Counted from the first letter of the stretch, positions 43,882-52,345 are shown. The stretch: 64,000 nucleotides of DNA from Cellulophaga sp. 20_2_10 (GCF_023476645.1 NZ_JAMCOJ010000001.1:806001-870000); one strand, 5' to 3'. Program-made: numbers and translations. The notes: generated from the sequence alone by a model not told the origin.

Positions 43882-44223
43882 TTACATGTATTTGGTATCG
43901 TTATCTTCCTCCATATATTTTTCAATTTGGCGTTGCTCCCAGTTTTTATAAAACCGAAACTTGTCTTTAAAAACATAAAGCCCATGACAGGTTAGTCCAA
44001 AGAGCCAAAGTAATGGCAATATCGTCATATTAACATCAATCCAATTCGTAACGTTTTTTCCTACAACATCAAATTCAACAGAGAAGCTATCTATCATTTT
44101 AAATCTAACTATTAAGACTATACTATTAACAACCAAAAACCAAGCTAAATGATTGTAAAAATCCATAATTTCTTTTACTTTTTTTTCCGCTCTTTCTAAT
44201 TTACCCAATGGTTCTTTTTTCAT
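43882..44223 (-). CDS. 2TM-domain protein
   Basis: A 113-aa protein of the 2TM family: a charged N-terminal helix (LERAEKKVKEIMDFYNHL), two membrane helices (WFLVVNSIVLIV and MTILPLLWLFGLTCHGLYVF) and the closing motif FYKNWEQRQIEKYMEED. It has an insertion between the helices compared with its siblings. It begins 1 base after the stop of the preceding 2TM gene, so translation is coupled. Function unknown; context suggests it is part of the membrane sensing unit of the LytTR system. Confidence 0.85.
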   Translation of the reverse strand: MKKEPLGKLERAEKKVKEIMDFYNHLAWFLVVNSIVLIVRFKMIDSFSVEFDVVGKNVTNWIDVNMTILPLLWLFGLTCHGLYVFKDKFRFYKNWEQRQIEKYMEEDNDTKYM

Positions 44224-44224
44224 T

Positions 44225-44566
44225 TTATTTCTTTTTTAAAAAATCATCTGACTCTCTTTTTTCCTTTTCCATGTACTTTTCTATCTGACGTTTCTCCCAG
44301 TTTTTACTAAAAAAAGGTAACGAACCATATACTTTAGAATAATGGCCAACGAGTCCTATTCCCCAAAAAAATGGTGTAAAGTAAGTTCCTATATTTAAAA
44401 AGCCATCCCATCCAGAGTTGTAAACAACATTGCCAACAATAAAGGTGTTTACTATTACATATACTGTTAGGTGTACGTAAAACCCTTTTAGCTGCTTTAT
44501 TTTTTCTTGAGCTCTCTCTAGCTTTTCGTTTCTATATTCTTGACTATAATCTTCCATTACCTCCAT
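44225..44566 (-). CDS. 2TM-domain protein
   Basis: A 113-aa 2TM protein: KLERAQEKIKQLKGFYVHLTVYVIVNTFI for the charged helix and first membrane helix, YFTPFFWGIGLVGHYSKVY for the second, and FFSKNWEKRQIEKYMEKEKR at the end. It overlaps the preceding 2TM gene by 10 bp. It keeps the GxGLVGH pattern seen in the kinase-fused copy (GLGLAAHGM). Confidence 0.87.
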   Translation of the reverse strand: MEVMEDYSQEYRNEKLERAQEKIKQLKGFYVHLTVYVIVNTFIVGNVVYNSGWDGFLNIGTYFTPFFWGIGLVGHYSKVYGSLPFFSKNWEKRQIEKYMEKEKRESDDFLKKK

Positions 44567-44862
44567 TTTTTATTAGTTTCCTCATCCTCTTTCATCAACT
44601 GGTTAATTTTCTTCTGCTCCCAGTCCTTACCCATAAACGGAAAAACATTAAATACTTTTACCGCTTTAAAAACAAGACTAATACCCACTCCTAATACAAC
44701 CCATAAAAACCAAGGGTTACTAAATTCGTTTACATAGTAGTTTATTGCAGCTACTACGGCTATTGTAAAAGATGAAGATATTACTTTGTTGTAAAACTCT
44801 TTTTCATCCTTTACACGCTCTTTAGCCCTTATATATTTGTCTTCGTTAGTGTTAATTTCCAT
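44557..44862 (-). CDS. 2TM-domain protein
   Basis: A 101-aa 2TM protein: KYIRAKERVKDEKEFYNKV, membrane helices around SSSFTIAVVAAINYYV and WFLWVVLGVGISLVFKAVKVF, and the final motif FMGKDWEQKKINQLMKEDEE. The conserved His of the second helix found in the other copies is missing here. It starts 32 bp after the kinase gene. Confidence 0.86.
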   Translation of the reverse strand: MEINTNEDKYIRAKERVKDEKEFYNKVISSSFTIAVVAAINYYVNEFSNPWFLWVVLGVGISLVFKAVKVFNVFPFMGKDWEQKKINQLMKEDEETNKKWR

Positions 44863-44894
44863 CTTTCTATTTTAAGGTTAGTTGGTGTATTATT

Positions 44895-46217
44895 TTAAAA
44901 CTTGTCGTCTTCCATGTATTCTTTAATCTTACGATTCTCCCAGTTTTTGCCAAACAATGGATTGTAACCAAAAGCCTCCATACCGTGAGCAGCTAACCCT
45001 AAGCCCCAACCAAAGGCAGGAAATACTGACCAAGGAAAATCTGTAGTTCTATAGTTTAACCATATTAAAAATGGAATAACAAAGCAATAGGAAACTAGGT
45101 TGTATGTAAACCCTTTTATTTTCTCTACTCGTTCTTTTGCGCGTTGATATCGTTTTTCGTCTAAATGTACTTTTTGCGTTTCCATGGTTGATACTTTTTT
45201 GGTTAAGATTGGCAAGTGAACACTAAATTCTGCTGCGTCTTTGTTGATGATTACTGTTCTGTCTGTTAACATTTTGTAGCGTTGATGTATGTTTTTAAGT
45301 CCCACTCCACTACTCTTTTTAACAACTTTTTTCTCTTGTAAATTATTACTCACAATTAGCATATTATCTATTTCTTCAACCCTTAAATGCAATGGTTTAT
45401 TGGATGACACTATATTGTGTTTTACTGCATTCTCTAACAACAATTGTAAAGACAATGGTATTATTTTAGCATCTGGATTACTACTTTTTTCTGGCACTTC
45501 AAAAACAATACTGTCTTCAAACCTCATTTTTAGTAATCGTATATATGTTTTAGCAAACTGCAATTCTTCGTCTACTGTCACCAAATCTTTATTTTTCTGT
45601 TCTAAAACATATCTGTATACTTTAGATAATGATGTAGTAAACTTTTGCGCCTGGAACGGATCTTCTTCTATTAAACTTGTTAGCACATTTAAGCTGTTAA
45701 ATAAAAAATGTGGATCTAACTGGTTCTTTAAAGCATCGAACTTTGCAGAAGCCGTACCTGCTATAATTTTTTGCTCTTTTATTTTAGAATCTTGTATGTA
45801 TTTATAAAAATAATACGCGTGTAATGCTAATGAAACTACTATAGAAATTAATAGCGCTAACATATACGGCGCCAGCGTTTGGTTGTTTACAAAATGCTCT
45901 ATACTGTTACCAAAAAGAACAATTGCTATTATAAATTTTACTATTGCAAAAGCAATAACCGTAAGTAATATGGAGCCAAATGCACCAAACCACAATCTCT
46001 TTTTTGGTTGATGTTCCCAAGTATACACTTTAGTTATGTATTGAAAATAATAAGCATTTACCACACTTAAAACAAAAGAATATAAAAAGCTAATAGCCGC
46101 ATTACGTAACGCATTGGTTAAAGAAAAGCCGTTACTAATAGTACCCAATACATTTATAATGGTTAGTACAATTGTAATGTAAATACTTATTTTTAATATT
46201 TTTCTTATGTTGAACAT
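44895..46217 (-). CDS. LytS-type sensor histidine kinase fused to a 2TM domain
   Basis: A 440-aa membrane kinase. Four N-terminal membrane helices fill residues 10-140. The His_kinase domain follows, with the phospho-acceptor His170 in LKNQLDPHFLFNSLNVL, then the ATP-binding part with LQLLLENAVKHNIV (N box) and SSGVGLKNIHQRYK (G box). From Met345 (METQKVHLDEKRYQRAKERV) to the end lies a complete 2TM domain with its own membrane pair and terminal FGKNWENRKIKEYMEDD. The join has no linker, and Met345 (ATG at 45185) looks like the start of a former separate gene. First gene of the kinase-2TM-2TM-2TM-LytTR operon. Confidence 0.92.
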   Translation of the reverse strand: MFNIRKILKISIYITIVLTIINVLGTISNGFSLTNALRNAAISFLYSFVLSVVNAYYFQYITKVYTWEHQPKKRLWFGAFGSILLTVIAFAIVKFIIAIVLFGNSIEHFVNNQTLAPYMLALLISIVVSLALHAYYFYKYIQDSKIKEQKIIAGTASAKFDALKNQLDPHFLFNSLNVLTSLIEEDPFQAQKFTTSLSKVYRYVLEQKNKDLVTVDEELQFAKTYIRLLKMRFEDSIVFEVPEKSSNPDAKIIPLSLQLLLENAVKHNIVSSNKPLHLRVEEIDNMLIVSNNLQEKKVVKKSSGVGLKNIHQRYKMLTDRTVIINKDAAEFSVHLPILTKKVSTMETQKVHLDEKRYQRAKERVEKIKGFTYNLVSYCFVIPFLIWLNYRTTDFPWSVFPAFGWGLGLAAHGMEAFGYNPLFGKNWENRKIKEYMEDDKF

Positions 46218-46272
46218 TCTAAAAATCTGATTTGCCTCTAAATTACTAAATATTTGTTGTTCTTATCTGCTA

Positions 46273-46364
46273 CAAAGTTGAAGTATTACCTACACTACAA
46301 CAATAAAATAAAACCGAATTGTATGTTTTTGCAGATGAGCTGTAAAAAATTAGTACAATTCTGT
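46273..46364 (-). promoter_or_regulatory. Promoter of the kinase/2TM/LytTR operon with three 21-bp-spaced repeats
   Basis: Read on the minus strand: ACAGAATTGTA (46364-46354), 10-base spacer, ACAGCTCATCT (46343-46333), 10-base spacer, ACAATTCGGTT (46322-46312), then exactly 31 bases, then the -7-like CAACTTTG (46280-46273). The 21-bp period puts all three on the same DNA face. They resemble LytTR half-sites, which suggests autoregulation. Confidence 0.65.
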
Positions 46365-46418
46365 AATCTACACGACTAAAACTCAGAAAAATTAAAGGAA
46401 CAAAGTAAAACAAACCCT

Positions 46419-46426
46419 TATCTTTG
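46419..46426 (+). promoter_or_regulatory. -7 promoter element of rluF
   Basis: TATCTTTG, a perfect TANNTTTG match, lies 20 bases before the rluF start, divergent from the kinase promoter. Confidence 0.65.
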
Positions 46427-46446
46427 TCGTTAGAATAGCAATTATA

Positions 46447-47184
46447 ATGAAAGAAGTACAAGCAACTAGAATTAATAAATATTTAAGTGAAGTTGGTTAT
46501 TGCTCTCGCCGAGCGGCAGACAAACTAATAGACCAAGGACGTGTAACCATCAATGGCAAAGTGCCAGAAATGGGAACTAAAATAGTTCCTGATGATGAAG
46601 TACGCGTAGATGGAGAGCTAATTTCTGAACCTAAAGAAGATTTTGTATATCTAGCTTTTAACAAGCCTGTTGGCATTGTTTGCACCACAGATACACGTGT
46701 AGAAAAAGATAATATCATAGAATATATAAATTACCCTAAACGTATTTTTCCTATTGGTAGATTAGATAAGCCTAGTGAAGGTTTAATATTCTTAACTAAC
46801 GACGGCGATATTGTAAACAAGATTTTACGCGCTAGAAATCATCACGAAAAAGAGTACATAGTTAAGGTAGATAATATTATTACAGACGAATTTCTACACC
46901 AAATGAGTAATGGTATACCTATTTTAGACACTATTACCAGAAAATGTAAAGTAGAAAAATTAAGTAAATACGAGTTTAAAATTATACTTACACAAGGTCT
47001 TAATAGACAAATTAGAAGGATGACAGAGTATTTAGGATACAATGTTGTTACACTAAAACGTGTACGTATTATGAATATTTCTTTGGATATGCCAGTTGGC
47101 ACGTACCGTGAGTTTACTAAAGAGGAGCTTACAGAAATAAATAGACTTGTAGAAACATCTACAAAAACAATTAGAAATGATTAA
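46447..47184 (+). CDS. rluF: 23S rRNA pseudouridine(2604) synthase
   Basis: A 245-aa RsuA/RluF-type pseudouridine synthase. It starts with an S4 RNA-binding domain ([31 protein letters not shown]), followed by the catalytic domain with Asp107 in [21 protein letters not shown] and the late motif [28 protein letters not shown]. The [12 protein letters not shown] sequence and [15 protein letters not shown] favour RluF over RsuA or RluB. The EEP gene overlaps its end by 8 bp. Confidence 0.92.
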   Translation: MKEVQATRINKYLSEVGYCSRRAADKLIDQGRVTINGKVPEMGTKIVPDDEVRVDGELISEPKEDFVYLAFNKPVGIVCTTDTRVEKDNIIEYINYPKRIFPIGRLDKPSEGLIFLTNDGDIVNKILRARNHHEKEYIVKVDNIITDEFLHQMSNGIPILDTITRKCKVEKLSKYEFKIILTQGLNRQIRRMTEYLGYNVVTLKRVRIMNISLDMPVGTYREFTKEELTEINRLVETSTKTIRND

Positions 47185-48019
47185 AAAGTATGCCTTTGTT
47201 ATAGTTGTTGCGTTTACATTATTTTCGACTTCTCTTACTAGTCAGAATATAAAGGCAATGACCTTTAATATTAAGTATGATAATACTGGTGACACTATAA
47301 ACAATTGGAACTTTCGCAAAGCTAAAATGGTAGCTTTAGTACAACATTACAATCCAACTTTTTTAGGTATACAAGAAGGCTTACACAACCAAGTTAGGTA
47401 TTTAGATACTAATTTACCAAACTACAGTTACGTTGGTGTTGGTAGAGATAATGGCAAGGAAAAAGGAGAATACAGTGCTATTTATTACAACCATAAAGAC
47501 TATAATGTAATAGCTACCAATACATTTTGGTTATCTACAACACCTAATAAAATCTCTATTGGGTGGGATGCATCTATGGAACGTATTTGTTCTTATGCCC
47601 TTTTTGAACATAAAATAACAAAACAGAACTACTGGGTATTTAATACTCATTTTGATCATATTGGTGTGGAGGCTCGTAAAAACTCTGCCAAACTAATTAC
47701 AGAAAAGATTAAGAGTTTAAATACAGAAAACAATCCTGTTATTTTAATGGGAGATTTTAATGTTACCCCAATTACAACAACTATTACAACCATAAAAAAT
47801 TACCTAGAAGATAGCTACTCTGCAACAGCAGAAAAACCATACGGACCAAAAGGCACTTTTAATGGCTTTACAGATATGGTTTTAAAAGACAGAATAGATT
47901 ACATATTTGTAAAAAATCTTGATGTTTTATCTGTGCTAATTATAGATGACAGACTAGACAACAACAAACACGTATCTGATCATTTACCTGTACTTACAAC
48001 ACTAACTATAAAAAAGTAA
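47177..48019 (+). CDS. Exported endonuclease/exonuclease/phosphatase family protein
   Basis: A 280-aa EEP-fold hydrolase with an N-terminal signal ([16 protein letters not shown]). Metal and catalytic motifs are complete: [17 protein letters not shown] (Glu), [10 protein letters not shown] (His), [11 protein letters not shown] (Asp/Asn), RIDYIFV and SDHLPVL (final His). Exported members of this subgroup usually act on phosphodiesters or phosphoinositide/sphingomyelin-like substrates; the actual one cannot be told. Its start lies inside the end of rluF, so the two are coupled. Confidence 0.88.
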   Translation: MIKKYAFVIVVAFTLFSTSLTSQNIKAMTFNIKYDNTGDTINNWNFRKAKMVALVQHYNPTFLGIQEGLHNQVRYLDTNLPNYSYVGVGRDNGKEKGEYSAIYYNHKDYNVIATNTFWLSTTPNKISIGWDASMERICSYALFEHKITKQNYWVFNTHFDHIGVEARKNSAKLITEKIKSLNTENNPVILMGDFNVTPITTTITTIKNYLEDSYSATAEKPYGPKGTFNGFTDMVLKDRIDYIFVKNLDVLSVLIIDDRLDNNKHVSDHLPVLTTLTIKK

Positions 48020-48021
48020 TA

Positions 48022-48624
48022 ATGTATATTCCGCCAGCTTATCAAAATAAAAATGTAGAAGAAGTAAAAAATTTTATAACCAAAAACAGTTTTGGTATTT
48101 TGGTAAATCAAACTAACGGCAAACCTTGGGCTACGCACATACCTTTGGAACTAGCTCGTAAAGACGGAAAAGACATACTTGTAGGCCATATTGCAAAAGC
48201 AAACCCGCAGTGGCACAATTTTAAGGAAACTCCAGAAGTGCTTTGTATTTTTAACGGACCACACGGCTACGTCTCTTCTTCTTGGTACAAAGATGAAGAA
48301 GTACCAACCTGGAACTATATTGCTGTACACGTATACGGCAAAGTGTCTATTGTAAATAATGCTACTGCTATGGAAGGTTTACATACGTTAGTTAATAAAT
48401 ATGAGAAAGCTTCTGAGTGCCCTATACATTTAGATAATTTATCTAAAGGCACCTTAGCGCAAGTAAATGGTATTGTTGCTTTTGAGATTGAGATAACAGA
48501 CATACAAGCCACCTACAAACTGTCTCAAACAAGACAAGAAGACAAACCCAAAATAATTGAAGAGTTAGAAAAAAGAGATGTAGGCAGTAAGGAAATTGCT
48601 GAGCAAATGAAAAAGCAAAAATAG
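48022..48624 (+). CDS. PaiB-like FMN-binding protein
   Basis: A 200-aa member of the FMN-binding negative transcriptional regulator family (PaiB type): MYIPPAYQNKNVEEVKNFITKNSFGILV at the N-terminus, ATHIPLEL, LVGHIAKANPQWHNF, VLCIFNGPHGYVSSSWYKDEEVPTWNYIAVHVYGKV. Despite its name in Bacillus, the fold is that of a split-barrel flavin protein. It begins 2 bases after the EEP stop, so it belongs to the rluF operon. Confidence 0.9.
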   Translation: MYIPPAYQNKNVEEVKNFITKNSFGILVNQTNGKPWATHIPLELARKDGKDILVGHIAKANPQWHNFKETPEVLCIFNGPHGYVSSSWYKDEEVPTWNYIAVHVYGKVSIVNNATAMEGLHTLVNKYEKASECPIHLDNLSKGTLAQVNGIVAFEIEITDIQATYKLSQTRQEDKPKIIEELEKRDVGSKEIAEQMKKQK

Positions 48625-48672
48625 GGATCTACTAAAACAAAGTAGATACCTAATAATTTTGTATTTTTAAAT

Positions 48673-49569
48673 ATGCCAACAATCAACCTAAAATCTTTAC
48701 GCTCTAAAACGATACTTATTTTTGTAGGCATCACTTCCCTTTTTCAAATTACATCTTGTTCTAGCGATAGTAAAGAAGAAGAATTACCAACACCTACAAT
48801 ACCAAATGTTGTTTTTACAGCTATTGGCGATGTCCCTTATAATACTGAACAAAGAGATTCTATTATTAAGGTTATTGCTGCTCATAACACAAAAGCCAAG
48901 TCGGACTTTGCAATTCATTTAGGTGATATAAAACCTGGAGCCGGCGCTTGTGAAGAGGCCGTTTACAAAGATGTAAGCAACATTTTAAAACAGTTTAACA
49001 CACCAACCTTTGTAGTTCTTGGAGATAACGAGTTTAACGATTGCATAGATCCGGAACAAGGTTTAGCGTATTGGAACACTCATTTTTTAAAATTTAATAC
49101 AAACTGGACCTTTGCACCTAAAGTTAGCTACCAAGCAGAACGACCAGAAAATTTTAGTTGGGTACAGAACAAGGTTTTATTTATAGGCATAAACATAGTT
49201 GGCAGCACAGTACACAATACAACAGAATGGGAAACAAGATTAACAGATAATGCAAATTGGGTACAACAACACCTGCAGGCAGAAAAAAACAATGTAAATG
49301 CCGCAGTTGTATTTGGACACGCAAATATTACGGAAGGAGACGCTACCAAGTTTAATACATTTACTACCGTTTTTAGATCCAGTGCAGCTGCTTTTAAGAA
49401 ACCCGTACTTTATGTACAAGGAGACGGACATATTTGGTTTACAAATAAACCTTGGCCAGAAAAAAATATAACTCGCGTACAAATAGAAGGCGGACATAGA
49501 GCTGTAGAAGTTACAGTAGACCCAAACAAAAGTAATCCGTTTAGCTATAACCGTACTTTTTTAGATTAG
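48673..49569 (+). CDS. Metallophosphoesterase-like lipoprotein
   Basis: A 298-aa lipoprotein (ITSC lipobox, Cys29, after a hydrophobic stretch). Calcineurin-like phosphoesterase motifs are recognisable though divergent: FTAIGDVPY, AIHLGDIKPG (Asp), FVVLGDNEFNDC (GDNE/H), AVVFGHAN and YVQGDGHIW. A candidate -7 box TAATTTTG sits only 11 bases before the ATG. Substrate unknown. Monocistronic. Confidence 0.82.
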   Translation: MPTINLKSLRSKTILIFVGITSLFQITSCSSDSKEEELPTPTIPNVVFTAIGDVPYNTEQRDSIIKVIAAHNTKAKSDFAIHLGDIKPGAGACEEAVYKDVSNILKQFNTPTFVVLGDNEFNDCIDPEQGLAYWNTHFLKFNTNWTFAPKVSYQAERPENFSWVQNKVLFIGINIVGSTVHNTTEWETRLTDNANWVQQHLQAEKNNVNAAVVFGHANITEGDATKFNTFTTVFRSSAAAFKKPVLYVQGDGHIWFTNKPWPEKNITRVQIEGGHRAVEVTVDPNKSNPFSYNRTFLD

Positions 49570-49674
49570 AAATAGGTTTTATTTTCTACCCCACAACACC
49601 TGTTTTTTATTTCATTGCATTACACAATACTCTTTATACTTTCTACTTAAGACATTATACGTTAAAGTTTATTT

Positions 49675-49704
49675 TCTATTCTCTATTCTCTATTCTCTCT
49701 TCTC
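49675..49704 (+). repeat. Heptamer TCTATTC array
   Basis: Three exact copies of TCTATTC (49675-49695) are followed by a degenerate TCTC-rich unit. Its complement is (GAATAGA)n, close to the GAACAGA heptamers beside the four-helix-bundle gene at 12650. No ORF is associated with it here. Confidence 0.75.
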
Positions 49705-49740
49705 AATTTTCTATATTTCATCAACACAAATCCATATTCT

Positions 49741-49811
49741 ACAACTCAGTCTTAAAAATCTACAGTTGAGTCTATTGTATTTTAAAATACAGACCTAGCG
49801 CTTCATCTTTG
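49741..49811 (+). promoter_or_regulatory. LytTR-type double site and promoter of the DUF2141 gene
   Basis: ACAACTCAGTC (49741-49751) and ACAGTTGAGTC (49762-49772) are direct repeats (8 of 11 identical) with a 10-base spacer, giving a 21-bp period. Exactly 31 bases later comes the -7-like CATCTTTG (49804-49811), 27 bases before the ATG. ACAGTTGAG is close to the AgrA-type LytTR half-site. Confidence 0.68.
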
Positions 49812-49838
49812 TATCATAATCAACTTAAAAAAAATATT

Positions 49839-50261
49839 ATGAGAACTTTAGGATTACTTTTAGGATTATTTTTAATGAGTATTGTAGCAACAGCTCAAAA
49901 CGAAGAAACTACGTATAACATTACTATAACTATAGACAATGTAGTTAACGATAATGGTACTGTTTTAGCTGGCTTACACAGCGTAGAAACTTTTATGAAA
50001 GGTCAAGGTTTACAAAATCTACAAAGTACTATTAAAGACGGAAAAATAACGCTAGTGTTTAAAGATGTACAACCTGGAGAATATGCAATTTTAGCAATGC
50101 ATGACAAAAATAATAACAAACAAATGGACAGGGAAGCAAACGGAATGCCAACAGAGGATTATGGTATATCTGGATCTTCAACTCCTTATGGACCACCGAG
50201 CTTTAACGATGCTAAATTTATAGTTACAGACAAAGATTTAGAGTTTGCTATCCGCTTTTAA
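49839..50261 (+). CDS. Exported DUF2141 protein
   Basis: A 140-aa secreted protein with a signal peptide (LGLLLGLFLMSIVATAQ) and a single DUF2141 domain: YNITITIDNVVNDNGTVLAGLHS, DGKITLVFKDVQPGEYAILAMHDKNNNKQMDREANGMPTEDYGIS and a PPSFNDAKF turn. A longer frame begins at TTG 49809 but that overlaps the -7 element, so the ATG at 49839 is the start. The family is of unknown function in the envelope. Its promoter carries the LytTR-type double site. Confidence 0.9.
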   Translation: MRTLGLLLGLFLMSIVATAQNEETTYNITITIDNVVNDNGTVLAGLHSVETFMKGQGLQNLQSTIKDGKITLVFKDVQPGEYAILAMHDKNNNKQMDREANGMPTEDYGISGSSTPYGPPSFNDAKFIVTDKDLEFAIRF

Positions 50262-50280
50262 AAAACAACTAGTCAACATA

Positions 50281-50320
50281 AAAAAAGGGAGGTAAAGCAT
50301 TTGCTTTATCTCCCTTTTTT
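50281..50320. terminator. Terminator between the DUF2141 gene and dps
   Basis: A 19-bp stem with one G-U pair (AAAAAAGGGAGGTAAAGCA and its complement) around a 2-base loop; U-tracts in both directions fit the convergent genes. Confidence 0.9.
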
Positions 50321-50340
50321 GTCAACTTAATTACAGAAAT

Positions 50341-50814
50341 CTATTCCTCTAACCAAGCATTCATCATCCAAATAGTTTTTTCTTGTTCAGCTATAAAGTC
50401 ACTCATTAAAGAGTTTGTACCTTCATCATTAGCATCTCCAGAAACTTCTAGTAAATCGCGTTCTATAACTAATAATTCTTTTAAAGAATTTACAATTAAT
50501 TTTATAGCTTCTACATCTACAGATATGTTTTTACCTACTGGTAATTTAGATATTGCCATATAATCTTCAAAAGTATGCAAAGGTTTACCTCCTAATGTAA
50601 GTATACGTTCTGCAATCATATCTACTTTTAAATTTGCATCTGTGTATAACTCTTCAAACTTAATATGTAAATCAAAAAAACGTTTTCCTCTAATGTTCCA
50701 ATGAACACCTCTTAAATTTTGGTAATACACCTGAAAACTAGATAATAATATATTTAATTTACTGTTTAGTTCTGTAGCTTTTTCTACCTCTAATCCTATA
50801 CTGTTTAATTTCAT
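50341..50814 (-). CDS. dps: Dps family ferritin-like DNA-protection protein
   Basis: A 157-aa Dps protein that forms dodecamers storing iron and consuming peroxide. The intersubunit ferroxidase ligands are all present: His38 (VHWNI), His50 (DLHIKFEEL), Asp65 and Glu69 (KVDMIAERIL), with the same spacing as the classic H31/H43/D58/E62. It is divergent from oxyR with 104 bp between them, so peroxide control through OxyR is expected. Confidence 0.94.
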   Translation of the reverse strand: MKLNSIGLEVEKATELNSKLNILLSSFQVYYQNLRGVHWNIRGKRFFDLHIKFEELYTDANLKVDMIAERILTLGGKPLHTFEDYMAISKLPVGKNISVDVEAIKLIVNSLKELLVIERDLLEVSGDANDEGTNSLMSDFIAEQEKTIWMMNAWLEE

Positions 50815-50838
50815 AATATATATCTTTTTTTGTTACTA

Positions 50839-50846
50839 CAAAGTTA
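50839..50846 (-). promoter_or_regulatory. -7 promoter element of dps
   Basis: On the minus strand TAACTTTG matches TANNTTTG and lies 24 bases before the dps start codon. Confidence 0.6.
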
Positions 50847-50898
50847 GCTTCTATTTAGTATTTTTGAGGTGATTTAAATCATTTATTTTTATAATTTT

Positions 50899-50913
50899 AT
50901 AGTTTTAACCTAT
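50899..50913 (+). promoter_or_regulatory. OxyR-type operator at the oxyR start
   Basis: ATAG-TTTTAAC-CTAT fits the OxyR consensus ATAG-N7-CTAT, including the preferred inner T and A. It ends 5 bases before the oxyR ATG, a position suited to autorepression. Confidence 0.6.
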
Positions 50914-50918
50914 CAAGA

Positions 50919-51860
50919 ATGACAATAACTCAATTACAATATGTATTAGCGGTTGCCAAATACCAAAACTTTACACTAGCAGCGGAAAAAAGCTTTGTTA
51001 CGCAGCCAACTTTAAGTATGCAAGTACAAAAGTTAGAGGACGAGTTAGATATTCAGATTTTTGACAGAAGTAAAAAACCAATTTCTATTACGGAAGTCGG
51101 ACAAAAAATAGTAGAACAAGCTAAAAACATTGTAAACGAAGCTGATCGTATTAAAGATATTGTAGATCAAGAAAAAGGATTTATTGGTGGTGAGTATGTT
51201 TTAGGAATTATACCTACCATAATGCCTACGCTCTTACCTATGTTTTTAAAGGCTTTTATTTCTAAATTTCCAAAAGTGAATTTGGTCATTAAAGAACAAA
51301 GCACAGATACGCTTATTAGAAATTTACAAGACGGACAAATAGATGCTGCTATTGCCGCAACTCCTTTAGAGATTGAATTTATAAAAGAAAGACCTTTGTA
51401 TTACGAGCCATTTGTTGGTTATATACCACAACAACATAGGTTGGCCAATATTGAAAAATTAACTCCAGAAGATTTAGAGATTGATGATGTTTTGCTATTA
51501 CAAGACGGACATTGCTTTAGAGATGGTGTTATTAACTTATGTAAATCGCCTAAAAACTCTGTTGTAGATCATTTTAGATTGCAAAGTGGTAGTTTTGAAA
51601 CTTTGATAAATCTATCTAATGAAGGGTTAGGAATGACATTGTTGCCCTATTTAAACACATTGGATTTAGATGATAAGAAAAGACAAAATTTAAAACATTT
51701 TGAAACTCCATCTCCTGCAAGAGAAGTAAGTCTTATTTACCATAAAAAAGAGCTAAAAATACAAATAACAAATGCGCTACACGAAGTAATTACAAGTGTT
51801 GTACGTGGTGCAATTGCTTTTCAAGATGTAAAAATTATTAGTCCTATTACTAAAAAATAA
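50919..51860 (+). CDS. oxyR: Peroxide-sensing LysR regulator OxyR
   Basis: A 313-aa LysR-type regulator. The N-terminal HTH (MTITQLQYVLAVAKYQNFTLAAEKSFVTQPTLSMQVQKLEDEL) is followed by the sensory domain with the redox motif GHCFRDGVINLC. Its cysteines fall at 199 and 208, the same numbers as in E. coli OxyR, so the peroxide-sensing disulfide is intact. It is divergent from dps and has an OxyR-like operator just before its own ATG. Confidence 0.95.
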   Translation: MTITQLQYVLAVAKYQNFTLAAEKSFVTQPTLSMQVQKLEDELDIQIFDRSKKPISITEVGQKIVEQAKNIVNEADRIKDIVDQEKGFIGGEYVLGIIPTIMPTLLPMFLKAFISKFPKVNLVIKEQSTDTLIRNLQDGQIDAAIAATPLEIEFIKERPLYYEPFVGYIPQQHRLANIEKLTPEDLEIDDVLLLQDGHCFRDGVINLCKSPKNSVVDHFRLQSGSFETLINLSNEGLGMTLLPYLNTLDLDDKKRQNLKHFETPSPAREVSLIYHKKELKIQITNALHEVITSVVRGAIAFQDVKIISPITKK

Positions 51861-51861
51861 G

Positions 51862-52269
51862 TTATTTGCGAGCGTATCTATAAGAACACTCTTCTATACA
51901 ACCAATAAAACCTAAGATAATTTTATCGTCTTTAAAAGTAACATAGTAAGACGGGGAGTAATCCTCGTCATTACATTTGCCTTTAAAAGAAATTATATCC
52001 TCTTTAAAAGTATAAGACCCCGTAATTGGTGTATTATTACAGTTGTAACTATTGGTATGCGTAAAAGTATAATCTGCATTAAACTTAATTATATCTCCGT
52101 CTTTAACAGCTGTCCATTCTTTTACTACTGTTCCTGGACTAATTTTAGTAGCGTCTAGTTGCCAAGCACCTACAAGTTTTCCTTGTGTTAAAGGAATATC
52201 GTTATCATCATCCTTATTTAAACCACAAGCAACTACCCCTAAAAACAACAAACACACTACATATCTCAT
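51862..52269 (-). CDS. Lipocalin-like lipoprotein
   Basis: A 135-aa lipoprotein (lipobox VVAC, Cys15, acidic NKDDDND spacer). The domain opens with GKLVGAWQLDATKI and continues with FNADYTFTHTNSYNCNNTPITGSYTFKEDIISFKG, the usual small lipocalin-like fold of Bacteroidota, with four further Cys that could form disulfides. Ligand unknown. It is convergent with oxyR with a 1-base gap. Confidence 0.8.
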   Translation of the reverse strand: MRYVVCLLFLGVVACGLNKDDDNDIPLTQGKLVGAWQLDATKISPGTVVKEWTAVKDGDIIKFNADYTFTHTNSYNCNNTPITGSYTFKEDIISFKGKCNDEDYSPSYYVTFKDDKIILGFIGCIEECSYRYARK

Positions 52270-52314
52270 ACATTATTTTTAGATAAGATGTTAACAACAA
52301 CAAAAGGTTGCTTA

Positions 52315-52341
52315 TAAAAAAAGCCACCTTATCGGTGGCTT
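52315..52341 (-). terminator. Terminator after the 65-aa gene
   Basis: AAGCCACC pairs with GGTGGCTT around a 5-base loop; on the minus strand a run of U follows. It begins a few bases after the stop of the gene at 52346. Confidence 0.82.
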
Positions 52342-52345
52342 GTTT

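Noticed and set aside
45289-45807. 172-aa plus-strand ORF opposite the kinase
   Set aside because: Shadow of the histidine kinase; Ser/Leu/Asn-rich without domain features.
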